Shown: positions 6,748 through 13,914 of the stretch, in pieces | Layout: every line of letters starts with the position of its first letter | Position numbering within the stretch: position 1 is the first letter of the stretch | Assembly: GCF_000717915.1 (NCBI RefSeq) | Contig: NZ_JOCX01000037.1 | Coordinates: forward strand, 1-46,783 | Reading direction: 5' to 3' | Origin: Streptomyces sp. NRRL S-244 | Lineage (GTDB): Bacteria; Actinomycetota; Actinomycetes; Streptomycetales; Streptomycetaceae | Length of the DNA stretch: 46,783 nucleotides | Position numbers and translations under genes: made by a program | The notes under the pieces: model-generated | The model's database searches: none | What the model was told of the DNA's origin: nothing | What the model saw: only the letters and a program-made list of their open reading frames with translations

Positions 6748-7569
6748 ATGGTGCGAGACATGGCACGCGTACGGTACGGAGCGCGCACCGAGGCCGAGAT
6801 CACGGCGTCGCGCGAGAAGAGTGCACGGCTCCCCGACATCTGGTCCACCGGGGTGGTGGCGGTCTGGGAGAGCGACCCGGACGTGGTGGCGGCGGTCCTG
6901 CCGCCGCCGCTCAAGCCCGCCGAGCGGCCCCTCGTACGGGCCAACATCAGCAAGGTCGACCTGCCCGGCTACCCCCTCGGCGCCGGCTCGGTGGCCGTCG
7001 CCGCGCAGCACGACGGGGTCGAGGGCTGGTACCCGCTGGTCATGCCGATGACCCACGAGCGGGCCCTGATCGGCGGCCGCGAGGTCTTCGGCGAGCCGAA
7101 GAAGCTGGGCGAGGTCGACGTCGAGCGCGAGGGCCTCGTCGTACGCGCCTCGCTGGCCCGGCACGGGATCGCGTTCGTGGAGGTGCGCGGGGCGGTGGAC
7201 CGCGAACTGCCGCTGCCCGAGCCCGCCGCCAAGACCGACTTCTACTTCAAGTTCCTCCCGGCGGTGGACGGTTCGGGGTTCGACGCCGACCCGGTGCTCG
7301 TACACGTCACCCGCAACGAGAAGGTCCGCAAGCTGGAGCACATCACCGGTGACGTGGTCCTGCGCGAGTCGATGTTCGACCCCGTCGCCGACCTCCCCGT
7401 ACGCCGGATCGTGGAGATCACCATCGGCGAGAAGACCACCGACCAGAAGGGCCGCGTCGTCGAGCGCGTCAGCGCCCAGGCCCTCCTCCCGTACATCCAC
7501 CAGCGCTACGACGACCCGATGCAGATCCTCGACGCGCCCCCGGAGGGATCATCAGAGGGGAGGGTGTGA
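6748..7569 (+). CDS. Acetoacetate decarboxylase family protein
   Basis: A 273-residue protein of the acetoacetate decarboxylase (ADC) superfamily. The ADC signature around the Schiff-base lysine is present: ALIGGREVFGEPKKLGEVDV, with K118 and K119 as candidates for the catalytic and pKa-perturbing lysines. Other family features are VLPPPLKPAERPLVRANIS and a C-terminal QALLPYIHQRYDD. Superfamily members include decarboxylases and Schiff-base hydratases or aldolases, so the reaction is open. The ATG at 6748 follows AAGGACGAGGG; an ATG at 6760 is an alternative. It is the first gene of a four-gene operon, one base before the SDR start. Confidence 0.88.
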   Translation: MVRDMARVRYGARTEAEITASREKSARLPDIWSTGVVAVWESDPDVVAAVLPPPLKPAERPLVRANISKVDLPGYPLGAGSVAVAAQHDGVEGWYPLVMPMTHERALIGGREVFGEPKKLGEVDVEREGLVVRASLARHGIAFVEVRGAVDRELPLPEPAAKTDFYFKFLPAVDGSGFDADPVLVHVTRNEKVRKLEHITGDVVLRESMFDPVADLPVRRIVEITIGEKTTDQKGRVVERVSAQALLPYIHQRYDDPMQILDAPPEGSSEGRV

Positions 7570-7570
7570 C

Positions 7571-8455
7571 GTGCGGCTCGAACCCGGACAGGTGGCCGTC
7601 GTCACCGGCGCCGCGAGCGGCATCGGGCTCGCGATGGCCCGCCGCTTCGCGGCCGAGGGGCTGAAGGTCGTCCTCGCCGACGTGGAGGAGGGGGCCCTGC
7701 GCAAGGCCGCCGACGAGCTGACCGCCGACGGCGCCCGGGTGCTGGCCCGGCCCGTCGACGTCAGCGACCGCGACTCCGTGATCGCGCTGGCCGACGCCGC
7801 GTACGAAGCCTTCGGCGCCGTGCACGTGCTCTGCAACAACGCGGGCGTCGGCTCCGGCGCCGAGGGCCGGATGTGGGAGCACGAGCCCAACGACTGGAAG
7901 TGGGCCTTCTCCGTCAACGTCTGGGGCGTCTTCCACGGCATCCAGGCCTTCGTCCCGCGCATGATCGCGGGCGGCGGCCCCGGCCACGTCGTCAACACCT
8001 CCTCCGGCGACGGCGGCATCGCCCCGCTGCCCACCGCCTCCGTCTACGCCGTCACCAAGGCGGCCGTCGTCACCATGACCGAGTCGCTGTACGCCCACCT
8101 CAAGGCGGAGCGCGCGGCCATCGGCGCCTCCGTCCTGTTCCCCGGACCGCACATGCTGCGCACCGGGCTGTGGGAGTCGCACCGCAACCGGCCCGAGCGG
8201 TACGCGAAGCAGCGGCCGCGCAAGACCCCGTACCGCAGCCTCGACCAGTACGAGGCCGCGATGAAGCAGGCCGGCCACGAGGTGGACTTCACCCCGGTCG
8301 AGGAGGTCGCCGGGCACGTCGTCGACGGCATCCGCGCCGACCGCTTCTGGATGCTCCCGGCGAGCGAGCACAGCGACCGGCAGATCCGCGCCCGGTCGCG
8401 GTCGATGCTCGACCGCGCCAACCCCGCCTACCTGGAGAGCTTCATCCTCGACTGA
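7571..8455 (+). CDS. SDR family NAD(P)-dependent oxidoreductase
   Basis: Classical SDR of 294 residues: VAVVTGAASGIGLAMA (cofactor loop), an acidic residue at the end of the second strand (VVLADVEEG, suggesting NAD preference), LCNNAGVGSG, the catalytic Ser in VVNTSSGDGG, and YAVTK. A C-terminal extension of about 50 residues includes SLDQYEAAMKQAGHEVDFTP and LPASEHSDRQIRARSRSML, longer than FabG-type members and probably covering the substrate pocket. The GTG at 7571 has GGGGAGGG upstream. It probably oxidises or reduces an intermediate of the pathway shared with the flanking decarboxylase-like and amidohydrolase genes. Confidence 0.9.
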   Translation: MRLEPGQVAVVTGAASGIGLAMARRFAAEGLKVVLADVEEGALRKAADELTADGARVLARPVDVSDRDSVIALADAAYEAFGAVHVLCNNAGVGSGAEGRMWEHEPNDWKWAFSVNVWGVFHGIQAFVPRMIAGGGPGHVVNTSSGDGGIAPLPTASVYAVTKAAVVTMTESLYAHLKAERAAIGASVLFPGPHMLRTGLWESHRNRPERYAKQRPRKTPYRSLDQYEAAMKQAGHEVDFTPVEEVAGHVVDGIRADRFWMLPASEHSDRQIRARSRSMLDRANPAYLESFILD

Positions 8456-8465
8456 GGAGCGACCG

Positions 8466-9767
8466 TTGAACGACAGCAGTGCGCACGCGTACGAAGACCC
8501 GTACCTGATCATCTCCTCCGACTGCCACGCGGGACTGCCGACCGAGCAGTACCGCCCGTACCTCGACTCCCGCTTCCACCCGCAGTTCGACGAGTTCCTC
8601 GGCCAGCGCGACGCCCGCCGCGCCGAGGCCACGCGCCTCGGCGTCCGCAACGAGGCCTTCGCCGAGAAGTGGTTCCACGATCACGAGGAAGGCCTCAGGG
8701 GCGGCTGGGACACGGCGCAGCGCCTGAAGGAGCTCGACGGCGACGGGGTCGCCGCCGAGGTCGTCTTCCCCGACGCCGACGCCGTGGACAGCCAGACCGC
8801 CGCCCCCTTCGGGGTGGGCCTCGGGCTCTCCGGCGACCAGGACCCCGAGCTCGGCATGGCGGGAGCGCAGGCGCACAACCGCTGGCTGGCGGAGTTCGTC
8901 TCCCAGACCCCCGAGCGGCACTGCGGGGTCGCCCTGCTGCCCATCACGGGCGAGCCGTCGAAGGTCGTCGCCGAGATACACCGGGCCAAGGAGTCCGGTC
9001 TCGGCGCGCTGATGATCCCCGCGATGTGGGTGGACAAGGCGCCGTACCACGACCGCCGCTACGACCCGGTGTGGGCGGCGGCGGCCGAGGCGCGGATGCC
9101 GATCGTCACCCACTCGGGGTCCTCGCCGCGCCACGAGTACGGCGACCACCTGGGCATCTTCGTCTCCGAGGTCACGTGGTGGCCGTCGCGCCCGCTGTGG
9201 TTCCTGCTCTGGTCCGGGGTCTTCGAGCGGCACCCGGGGCTGCGGTTCGGCGTCGCCGAGTCGGGCTGCTGGTGGCTGCCGAACCAGCTGTGGTTCATGG
9301 ACCGGCTCTACCTCGGCGCGCACGGCGGCAAGAAGCTGTCTCCGTTCGAGGAGCTCAAGCGCCCGCCGAGCGAGTACCTGGACCGCCAGGTGTTCATCTG
9401 CGCGACGAACACGAAGCGGCGCGAGCTCGCCCAGCGCTACGAGATCGGCGTGGACAACATCCTGTGGGGCTCGGACTTCCCGCACCCCGAGGGGACCTGG
9501 CCCCACACCCGGACCTGGCTGAAGAACACCTTCCACGACATCCCGGTCGGCGAGACCCGCCGGATGCTGGGGCTGGCGGCGGCGGACGTCTTCGGCTTCG
9601 ACACGCGGAAGCTGGCCCCGGTCGCCCGCCGGATCGGCCCGACCCCGGCGGAGCTCGGCCAGCCGGCCGACCAGGCGTCGGTGGAGTCCTCCTGGGCCCG
9701 CTCGCGGGAGACGGGCCGGCACTGGCTGACGGGCGAGGACTTCCCCGTCCTGGGGGTGAACCGATGA
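8466..9767 (+). CDS. Amidohydrolase-2 family metal-dependent hydrolase (first)
   Basis: A 433-residue TIM-barrel protein of the amidohydrolase 2 family (relatives of ACMSD and gamma-resorcylate decarboxylase). Recognisable points: YLIISSDCHAGLP at the first strand, AEVVFPDADAV, AHNRWLAEFVSQTPERHCGVALLPI, PIVTHSGSS with a metal-ligand His, FGVAESGCWWLP, and ILWGSDFPHPEGTWPHT with the catalytic Asp. The first motif is DCHAG, so the second His of the usual HxH is missing. A TTG start at 8466 is chosen because GAGGAGCG lies just upstream; no ATG or GTG fits. It overlaps the next gene by ATGA. Confidence 0.85.
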   Translation: MNDSSAHAYEDPYLIISSDCHAGLPTEQYRPYLDSRFHPQFDEFLGQRDARRAEATRLGVRNEAFAEKWFHDHEEGLRGGWDTAQRLKELDGDGVAAEVVFPDADAVDSQTAAPFGVGLGLSGDQDPELGMAGAQAHNRWLAEFVSQTPERHCGVALLPITGEPSKVVAEIHRAKESGLGALMIPAMWVDKAPYHDRRYDPVWAAAAEARMPIVTHSGSSPRHEYGDHLGIFVSEVTWWPSRPLWFLLWSGVFERHPGLRFGVAESGCWWLPNQLWFMDRLYLGAHGGKKLSPFEELKRPPSEYLDRQVFICATNTKRRELAQRYEIGVDNILWGSDFPHPEGTWPHTRTWLKNTFHDIPVGETRRMLGLAAADVFGFDTRKLAPVARRIGPTPAELGQPADQASVESSWARSRETGRHWLTGEDFPVLGVNR

Positions 9768-10987
9768 CGGCCGCGGACCGGTACACGGTCATCTCGGCGG
9801 ACTGCCACGCGGGCGCGGACCTGCTGGACTACAAGCCGTACCTGGAGAAGCGGTACCACGAGGAGTTCGACGCCTGGGCAGCCACCTACGTGAACCCGTA
9901 CGAGGACCTCCTCGCGGACACGGCGGACCGCAACTGGAACTCGGCGCGCCGGCTCGCCGAGCTGGAGGCGGACGGCATCGTGGCGGAGGTGGTCTTCCCG
10001 AACACGATCCCGCCGTTCTTCCCCAAGGCCTCGCTGATGGCCCAGCCGCCGACGGCCGCGGAGTACGCGATGCGCTGGGCGGGGCTCCAGGCGCACAACC
10101 GCTGGCTGGCGGACTTCTGCGCCGACGCGCCGGGCAGGCGGGCGGGCGTGGTGCAGATCCTCCTCAACGACGTGGACGCGGCGGTGAAGGAGATCCGCCG
10201 CACGCGGGAGGCCGGCCTGACGGGCGGCATCCTGCTGCCCGGCGTCCCGCCCGGCTCGTCGGTCCCCGAGCTGTACTCGTCGGCGTACGACCCGATCTGG
10301 GCGGTGTGCGACGAGCTGGACGTCCCGGTCAACCACCACGGCGGCTCGGCCTCGCCGCCGCTCGGCGACGAACCGGCCGCGCGGGCGGTCTTCATGGTCG
10401 AGACGACCTGGTTCTCGCACCGGGCCCTGTGGCACCTCATCTTCGGCGGGGCGTTCCGCCGCCACCCCGGCCTGAAGCTGGTCCTGACGGAGCAGGGCTC
10501 CGGCTGGATCCCGGGGGTCATCGAGATGCTGGACTACTACCACGGGCGCCTGGTCGCGGCGTCGGCCACGGCCGAGTCCAAATTCGGGGCGGGCCTGGCG
10601 GAGGCGATGGGCAAGGGCCCGAGCGAGGTCTGGCGGGACAACTGCTTCGTGGGGGCCAGCTTCATGCGCCCCCACGAGGTCCCGCTGCGGGACCGGATCG
10701 GCCTCGACAAGATCATGTGGGGCAGCGACTACCCCCACGACGAGGGCACCACCCCCTTCTCCCGCGAAGGCCTCCGCATCGCCTACGCGGGCCTCCCGAG
10801 GTCGGAGGTGGCCGCAATGGCCGGCGGCAACGCGGCCCGCGTCTACGGCTTCGACCTCCCCTTCCTGGACGGCCTGGCGGCGAAGCACGGCCCGTTGGTG
10901 ACGGAGATCGCCGAACCTCTGAAGGAGATCCCCCCGGAAGCCACGAGCCCGGCCTTCGCCAAGGGCGGCTCGGTCCGCGTCTGGTGA
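9764..10987 (+). CDS. Amidohydrolase-2 family metal-dependent hydrolase (second)
   Basis: Paralogue of the preceding protein, 407 residues, sharing DCHAG at the N-terminus, AEVVFPNTIPPFF, AHNRWLADFCADAPGRRAGVV, VNHHGGSASPP, LVLTEQGSGWIPG and IMWGSDYPHDEGTTPFS. It also lacks the second His of HxH. The ATG at 9764 overlaps the upstream stop, so the two are translationally coupled and may form a heteromer or act on successive substrates. It ends with a strong hairpin terminator 14 bp downstream, making it the last gene of the TetR-controlled operon. Confidence 0.85.
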   Translation: MTAADRYTVISADCHAGADLLDYKPYLEKRYHEEFDAWAATYVNPYEDLLADTADRNWNSARRLAELEADGIVAEVVFPNTIPPFFPKASLMAQPPTAAEYAMRWAGLQAHNRWLADFCADAPGRRAGVVQILLNDVDAAVKEIRRTREAGLTGGILLPGVPPGSSVPELYSSAYDPIWAVCDELDVPVNHHGGSASPPLGDEPAARAVFMVETTWFSHRALWHLIFGGAFRRHPGLKLVLTEQGSGWIPGVIEMLDYYHGRLVAASATAESKFGAGLAEAMGKGPSEVWRDNCFVGASFMRPHEVPLRDRIGLDKIMWGSDYPHDEGTTPFSREGLRIAYAGLPRSEVAAMAGGNAARVYGFDLPFLDGLAAKHGPLVTEIAEPLKEIPPEATSPAFAKGGSVRVW

Positions 10988-11000
10988 CCGGGTGACCCGC

Positions 11001-11040
11001 CCGGAGCGGCTCAGGCCCCCCGGAGCCTGAGCCGCTCCGG
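11001..11040 (+). terminator. Terminator of the TetR-controlled operon
   Basis: CCGGAGCGGCTCAGGC (11001-11016) and its perfect reverse complement (11025-11040) form a 16-bp stem with an 8-base loop, 14 bp after the second amidohydrolase stop. Confidence 0.8.
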
Positions 11041-11110
11041 CGGGATCCGCTCGTGCCGTGACAGCCGGGGCCGCCGGACCATCGCGCGAACCGCCGGTAA
11101 CCCCGATGGA

Positions 11111-11122
11111 TACCGATCGGTA
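11111..11122. promoter_or_regulatory. 12-bp perfect palindrome upstream of AGMO-like gene
   Basis: TACCGATCGGTA is self-complementary and sits 43 bp before the start codon at 11166, next to a repeated CGGTAAC (11094-11100 and 11118-11124). Position and symmetry suggest a repressor site for the AGMO-like operon; the regulator is not identified. Confidence 0.5.
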
Positions 11123-11153
11123 ACAACCCCTAGCGGCGCCCCCGAACCCGCTC

Positions 11154-11159
11154 TATGGT
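11154..11159 (+). promoter_or_regulatory. -10 element of a probable leaderless promoter
   Basis: TATGGT lies exactly six bases before the ATG at 11166, so transcription would begin at or next to the start codon. No clear -35 is seen and no Shine-Dalgarno precedes the gene. Confidence 0.5.
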
Positions 11160-11165
11160 GCGGGC

Positions 11166-12077
11166 ATGCCGAACCTGCCCGATGTCGTGCTGTGGTCCAT
11201 ACCCGCCTTTGTACTGCTCACCGTCATCGAGGTGGTGAGCTACCGGCTCCATCCCGACGAGGACGCCGCCGGCTACGACGCCAAGGACGCGGCGACGAGC
11301 GTCGCCATGGGCCTCGGCAGCATCGGCTTCGACCTGCTCTGGAAGATCCCGGTCGTCGCGGTGTTCACGGCGGTCTACGAACTGACCCCGCTGCGCGTGC
11401 CGTTCCTGTGGTGGACCGCCCTGCTGATGCTGCTGGTCCAGGACTTCCTCTACTACTGGCAGCACCGGCTCCACCACGTCATCCGCATCCTGTGGGCCTG
11501 CCACGTCGTCCACCACAGCAGCCGGAACTTCAACCTCACCACCGCCCTGCGCCAGCCGTGGACCAGCGCCACCACCTGGTGGTTCTACCTGCCGATGGTC
11601 GCCCTCGGCGTGCACCCGGCCGCGATCCCGTTCTGCTACGGCATCAACCTCCTCTACCAGTTCTGGGTCCACACCGAGCGCATCGGGAAGCTCCCGCGGG
11701 CCTACGAGTACGTCTTCAACACCCCCTCCCACCACCGCGTCCACCACGCCTCCCAGGGCGGTTACCTGGACCGCAACTTCGGCGGGATCCTGATCGTCTG
11801 GGACCGGATGTTCGGCTCCTGGGTGGGGGAGGGCGACAAGCCCGTCTACGGGCTCACCAAGAACATCAGCACCTACAACCCCCTGCGCGTCGCCACCCAC
11901 GAGTACGCCGCCATCGCCCGCGACGTCCGCGCCGCCCGCAGCTGGCGCGAGCGCGCCGGGCGCGTCTTCCGCGGCCCCGGCTGGCAGCCCGCCGCCCCGG
12001 CATCCGTCGCCGAGTCCGCGGCCGAGTCCGCCGCCGAGTCCGCCGCCCCCGCGAAGGCCCCGGAGCGCGCCGCGTGA
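11166..12077 (+). CDS. AGMO-like membrane fatty acid hydroxylase / sterol desaturase family
   Basis: A 303-residue integral membrane di-iron enzyme. The eight-histidine pattern is complete: HRLHH (100-104), HVVHH (113-117) and HHRVHH (189-194). The surrounding text (HVVHHSSRNFNLTTALRQPW, LLYQFWVHTE, NTPSHHRVHH, VYGLTKNISTYNPL, FRGPGW) resembles animal alkylglycerol monooxygenase (TMEM195) more closely than plain sterol desaturases, as I remember those sequences. AGMO cleaves ether lipids by hydroxylating the O-alkyl carbon, releasing a fatty aldehyde. Four or five membrane helices are predicted. The C-terminus carries a low-complexity AESAAESAAESAA repeat. It overlaps the lysoplasmalogenase-like gene by GTGA. 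Confidence 0.85.
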   Translation: MPNLPDVVLWSIPAFVLLTVIEVVSYRLHPDEDAAGYDAKDAATSVAMGLGSIGFDLLWKIPVVAVFTAVYELTPLRVPFLWWTALLMLLVQDFLYYWQHRLHHVIRILWACHVVHHSSRNFNLTTALRQPWTSATTWWFYLPMVALGVHPAAIPFCYGINLLYQFWVHTERIGKLPRAYEYVFNTPSHHRVHHASQGGYLDRNFGGILIVWDRMFGSWVGEGDKPVYGLTKNISTYNPLRVATHEYAAIARDVRAARSWRERAGRVFRGPGWQPAAPASVAESAAESAAESAAPAKAPERAA

Positions 12078-12766
12078 GTGACACGGAGGCCCGTACGCCC
12101 TCCTGGGCGCGGCCCGTACCCGAATCGGCCGGCCCCGCCGGTCGCGTCCTGCTCGGTGCCTTCGCCGTCGCCACCGCCCTCGACCTCGGCGCGCTGCTGG
12201 CCGGCTGGCACCTCGGGCACGTCCTCGCCAAGCCGCTGCTGATGCCGCTGCTCGTCGCATACGTGATCACACGTAAGGCTCCCCGCCTGCTGATCGCGGC
12301 CCTGCTCTTCGGGTGGGGCGGGGACCTGGCCCTGCTCTTCGACGCCGACCCCGCCTTCCTCGTCGGCATGGGCTCCTTCGCCGCCGGGCACGTCTGCTAC
12401 CTCGTGCTCTTCGGCCGGGGCAGGACCCATCCCGCGCTCGGGGGCGCGTACGCCCTGGCGCTCCTCGGGACCGTCGCGCTGCTCTGGGGGGACCTGCCGG
12501 CCGATCTGCGCATCCCGGTCGCCGGGTACAGCCTGCTGCTCACCGCCATGGCCTACCGCTCCAGCGCCCTCGGCCTGCGCGCCGGCCTCGGCGGGGCGCT
12601 GTTCCTGGTCTCCGACACGCTGATCGCCACCGGGGTCGCCGACTGGCCGCAGCTGCCGCGTCCCGACTTCTGGATCATGGCCACCTATGTCGCCGCCCAG
12701 TACCTGCTGGCCACCGGGGCGCTCGCTCCGACGCAGGCGTACGGTAGGACAGTCATACAAGACTGA
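12074..12766 (+). CDS. Lysoplasmalogenase (YhhN/TMEM86) family protein
   Basis: A 230-residue membrane protein with about seven to eight hydrophobic helices and the YhhN/TMEM86 marks: KPLLMPLLVAYV early on, LLFGWGGDLALLFD, MGSFAAGHVCYLVLF, and GGALFLVSDTLIA near the end. The conserved acidic pair in GGDLALL and VSDTL is present. TMEM86B hydrolyses the vinyl-ether bond of lysoplasmalogens, releasing a fatty aldehyde. The GTG at 12074 overlaps the stop of the AGMO-like gene, which shows translational coupling of two putative ether-lipid-cleaving enzymes. The next gene begins 28 bp downstream with no terminator. Confidence 0.85.
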   Translation: MSDTEARTPSWARPVPESAGPAGRVLLGAFAVATALDLGALLAGWHLGHVLAKPLLMPLLVAYVITRKAPRLLIAALLFGWGGDLALLFDADPAFLVGMGSFAAGHVCYLVLFGRGRTHPALGGAYALALLGTVALLWGDLPADLRIPVAGYSLLLTAMAYRSSALGLRAGLGGALFLVSDTLIATGVADWPQLPRPDFWIMATYVAAQYLLATGALAPTQAYGRTVIQD

Positions 12767-12794
12767 ACCAATTGATCCGGAGGGCTGCACACCC

Positions 12795-13838
12795 ATGCGC
12801 GCCACCGTCATCCACGCCCCGCACGACATCCGCGTGGAGGAGGTGCCCGACGCTGCGATCCAGCGCCCCGAGGACGCCGTCGTCCGCGTCCTGCGTGCCT
12901 GCATCTGCGGCAGCGACCTGTGGGCCTACCGCGGCGAGGCCGCGCGCCAGCCCGGCCAGCGCATCGGCCACGAGTTCCTCGGCATCGTCGAGGAGACCGG
13001 CTCGGCCGTGTCCGGCCTGAAGGCCGGCGACCTCGTCGTCGCCCCCTTCATGTGGTCCGACGGCACCTGCGACTACTGCTCCGAGGGCCTGTACACCTCC
13101 TGCGTGCACGGCGGCTTCTGGGGCTCCGTCGGCTTCGACGGCGGCCAGGGCGAGGCCGTCCGCGTCCCGCACGCCGACGGCACCCTCGTGAAGCTGCCCG
13201 CCGCGGCCGTCTCCGACGACCACCTGCTGACCGGCCTGCTGGCCCTCTCCGACGTCATGGGCACCGGGCACCACGCCGCCCTCGGCGCGGGCGTCCGCAA
13301 GGGCTCCACGGTGGCCGTCGTCGGCGACGGCGCGGTCGGCCTGTGCGGGGTCCTCGCCGCCAAGCGCCTCGGCGCCGAGCGGATCATCGCACTGGGCCGC
13401 CACGCCGTCCGTACGGACATCGCCAAGCTCTTCGGGGCCACCGACGTCGTCGCCGAGCGCGGGGAGGCCGCCGAGGCCGCCGTCCGCGAGCTCACCGGCG
13501 GTCAGGGCGCCCACGCGGTCATCGAGGCCGTCGGCACCGAGCAGTCCATGCGCACCGCCGTGAACATCACCCGCGACGGCGGGGCCATCGGCTACGTCGG
13601 CGTCCCGCACGGCAGCGGCACCGGCCTCGACCTCGGCGTGATGTTCGACCGCAACATCACCCTGCGCGGCGGCGTCGCCCCCGTGCGCGCGTACATCCCG
13701 GAGCTGCTGGAGGACGTGCTGAGCGGCGCGATCGACCCGGCGCCCGTCTTCGACCGGGCCGTGTCCCTGGACGAGGTCCCGGACGGCTACCGCGCGATGG
13801 ACGACCGCAGCGCGCTGAAGGTGCTCATCAAGCCCTGA
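12795..13838 (+). CDS. Zinc-dependent alcohol dehydrogenase (MDR)
   Basis: A 347-residue medium-chain dehydrogenase. Catalytic zinc ligands are suggested by CICGSDLW and RIGHEFLGIVE. A reduced structural-zinc loop reads GTCDYCSEGLYTSC. The NAD(P) domain carries VAVVGDGAVGLCGVLAA. The C-terminus ends SLDEVPDGYRAMDDRSALKVLIKP. GGAGGG lies about ten bases before the ATG at 12795. It probably belongs to the AGMO/lysoplasmalogenase transcript (28-bp gap) and could reduce or interconvert the fatty aldehydes they would release; that role is inference. A strong bidirectional hairpin follows. Confidence 0.88.
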   Translation: MRATVIHAPHDIRVEEVPDAAIQRPEDAVVRVLRACICGSDLWAYRGEAARQPGQRIGHEFLGIVEETGSAVSGLKAGDLVVAPFMWSDGTCDYCSEGLYTSCVHGGFWGSVGFDGGQGEAVRVPHADGTLVKLPAAAVSDDHLLTGLLALSDVMGTGHHAALGAGVRKGSTVAVVGDGAVGLCGVLAAKRLGAERIIALGRHAVRTDIAKLFGATDVVAERGEAAEAAVRELTGGQGAHAVIEAVGTEQSMRTAVNITRDGGAIGYVGVPHGSGTGLDLGVMFDRNITLRGGVAPVRAYIPELLEDVLSGAIDPAPVFDRAVSLDEVPDGYRAMDDRSALKVLIKP

Positions 13839-13852
13839 CGGTGCCGAACGGC

Positions 13853-13896
13853 GGGAGGGGCCGGCCCGGGGGAGATCCCCCGCGCCGGCCCCTCCC
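13853..13896. terminator. Bidirectional terminator between convergent genes
   Basis: GGGAGGGGCCGGC (13853-13865) pairs perfectly with GCCGGCCCCTCCC (13884-13896), with further pairing inside the loop (CCGGGGGAGATCCCCCG). It lies between the alcohol dehydrogenase and the subtilase. Confidence 0.8.
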
Positions 13897-13914
13897 GTTC
13901 AAGCGGTCGAGGCG

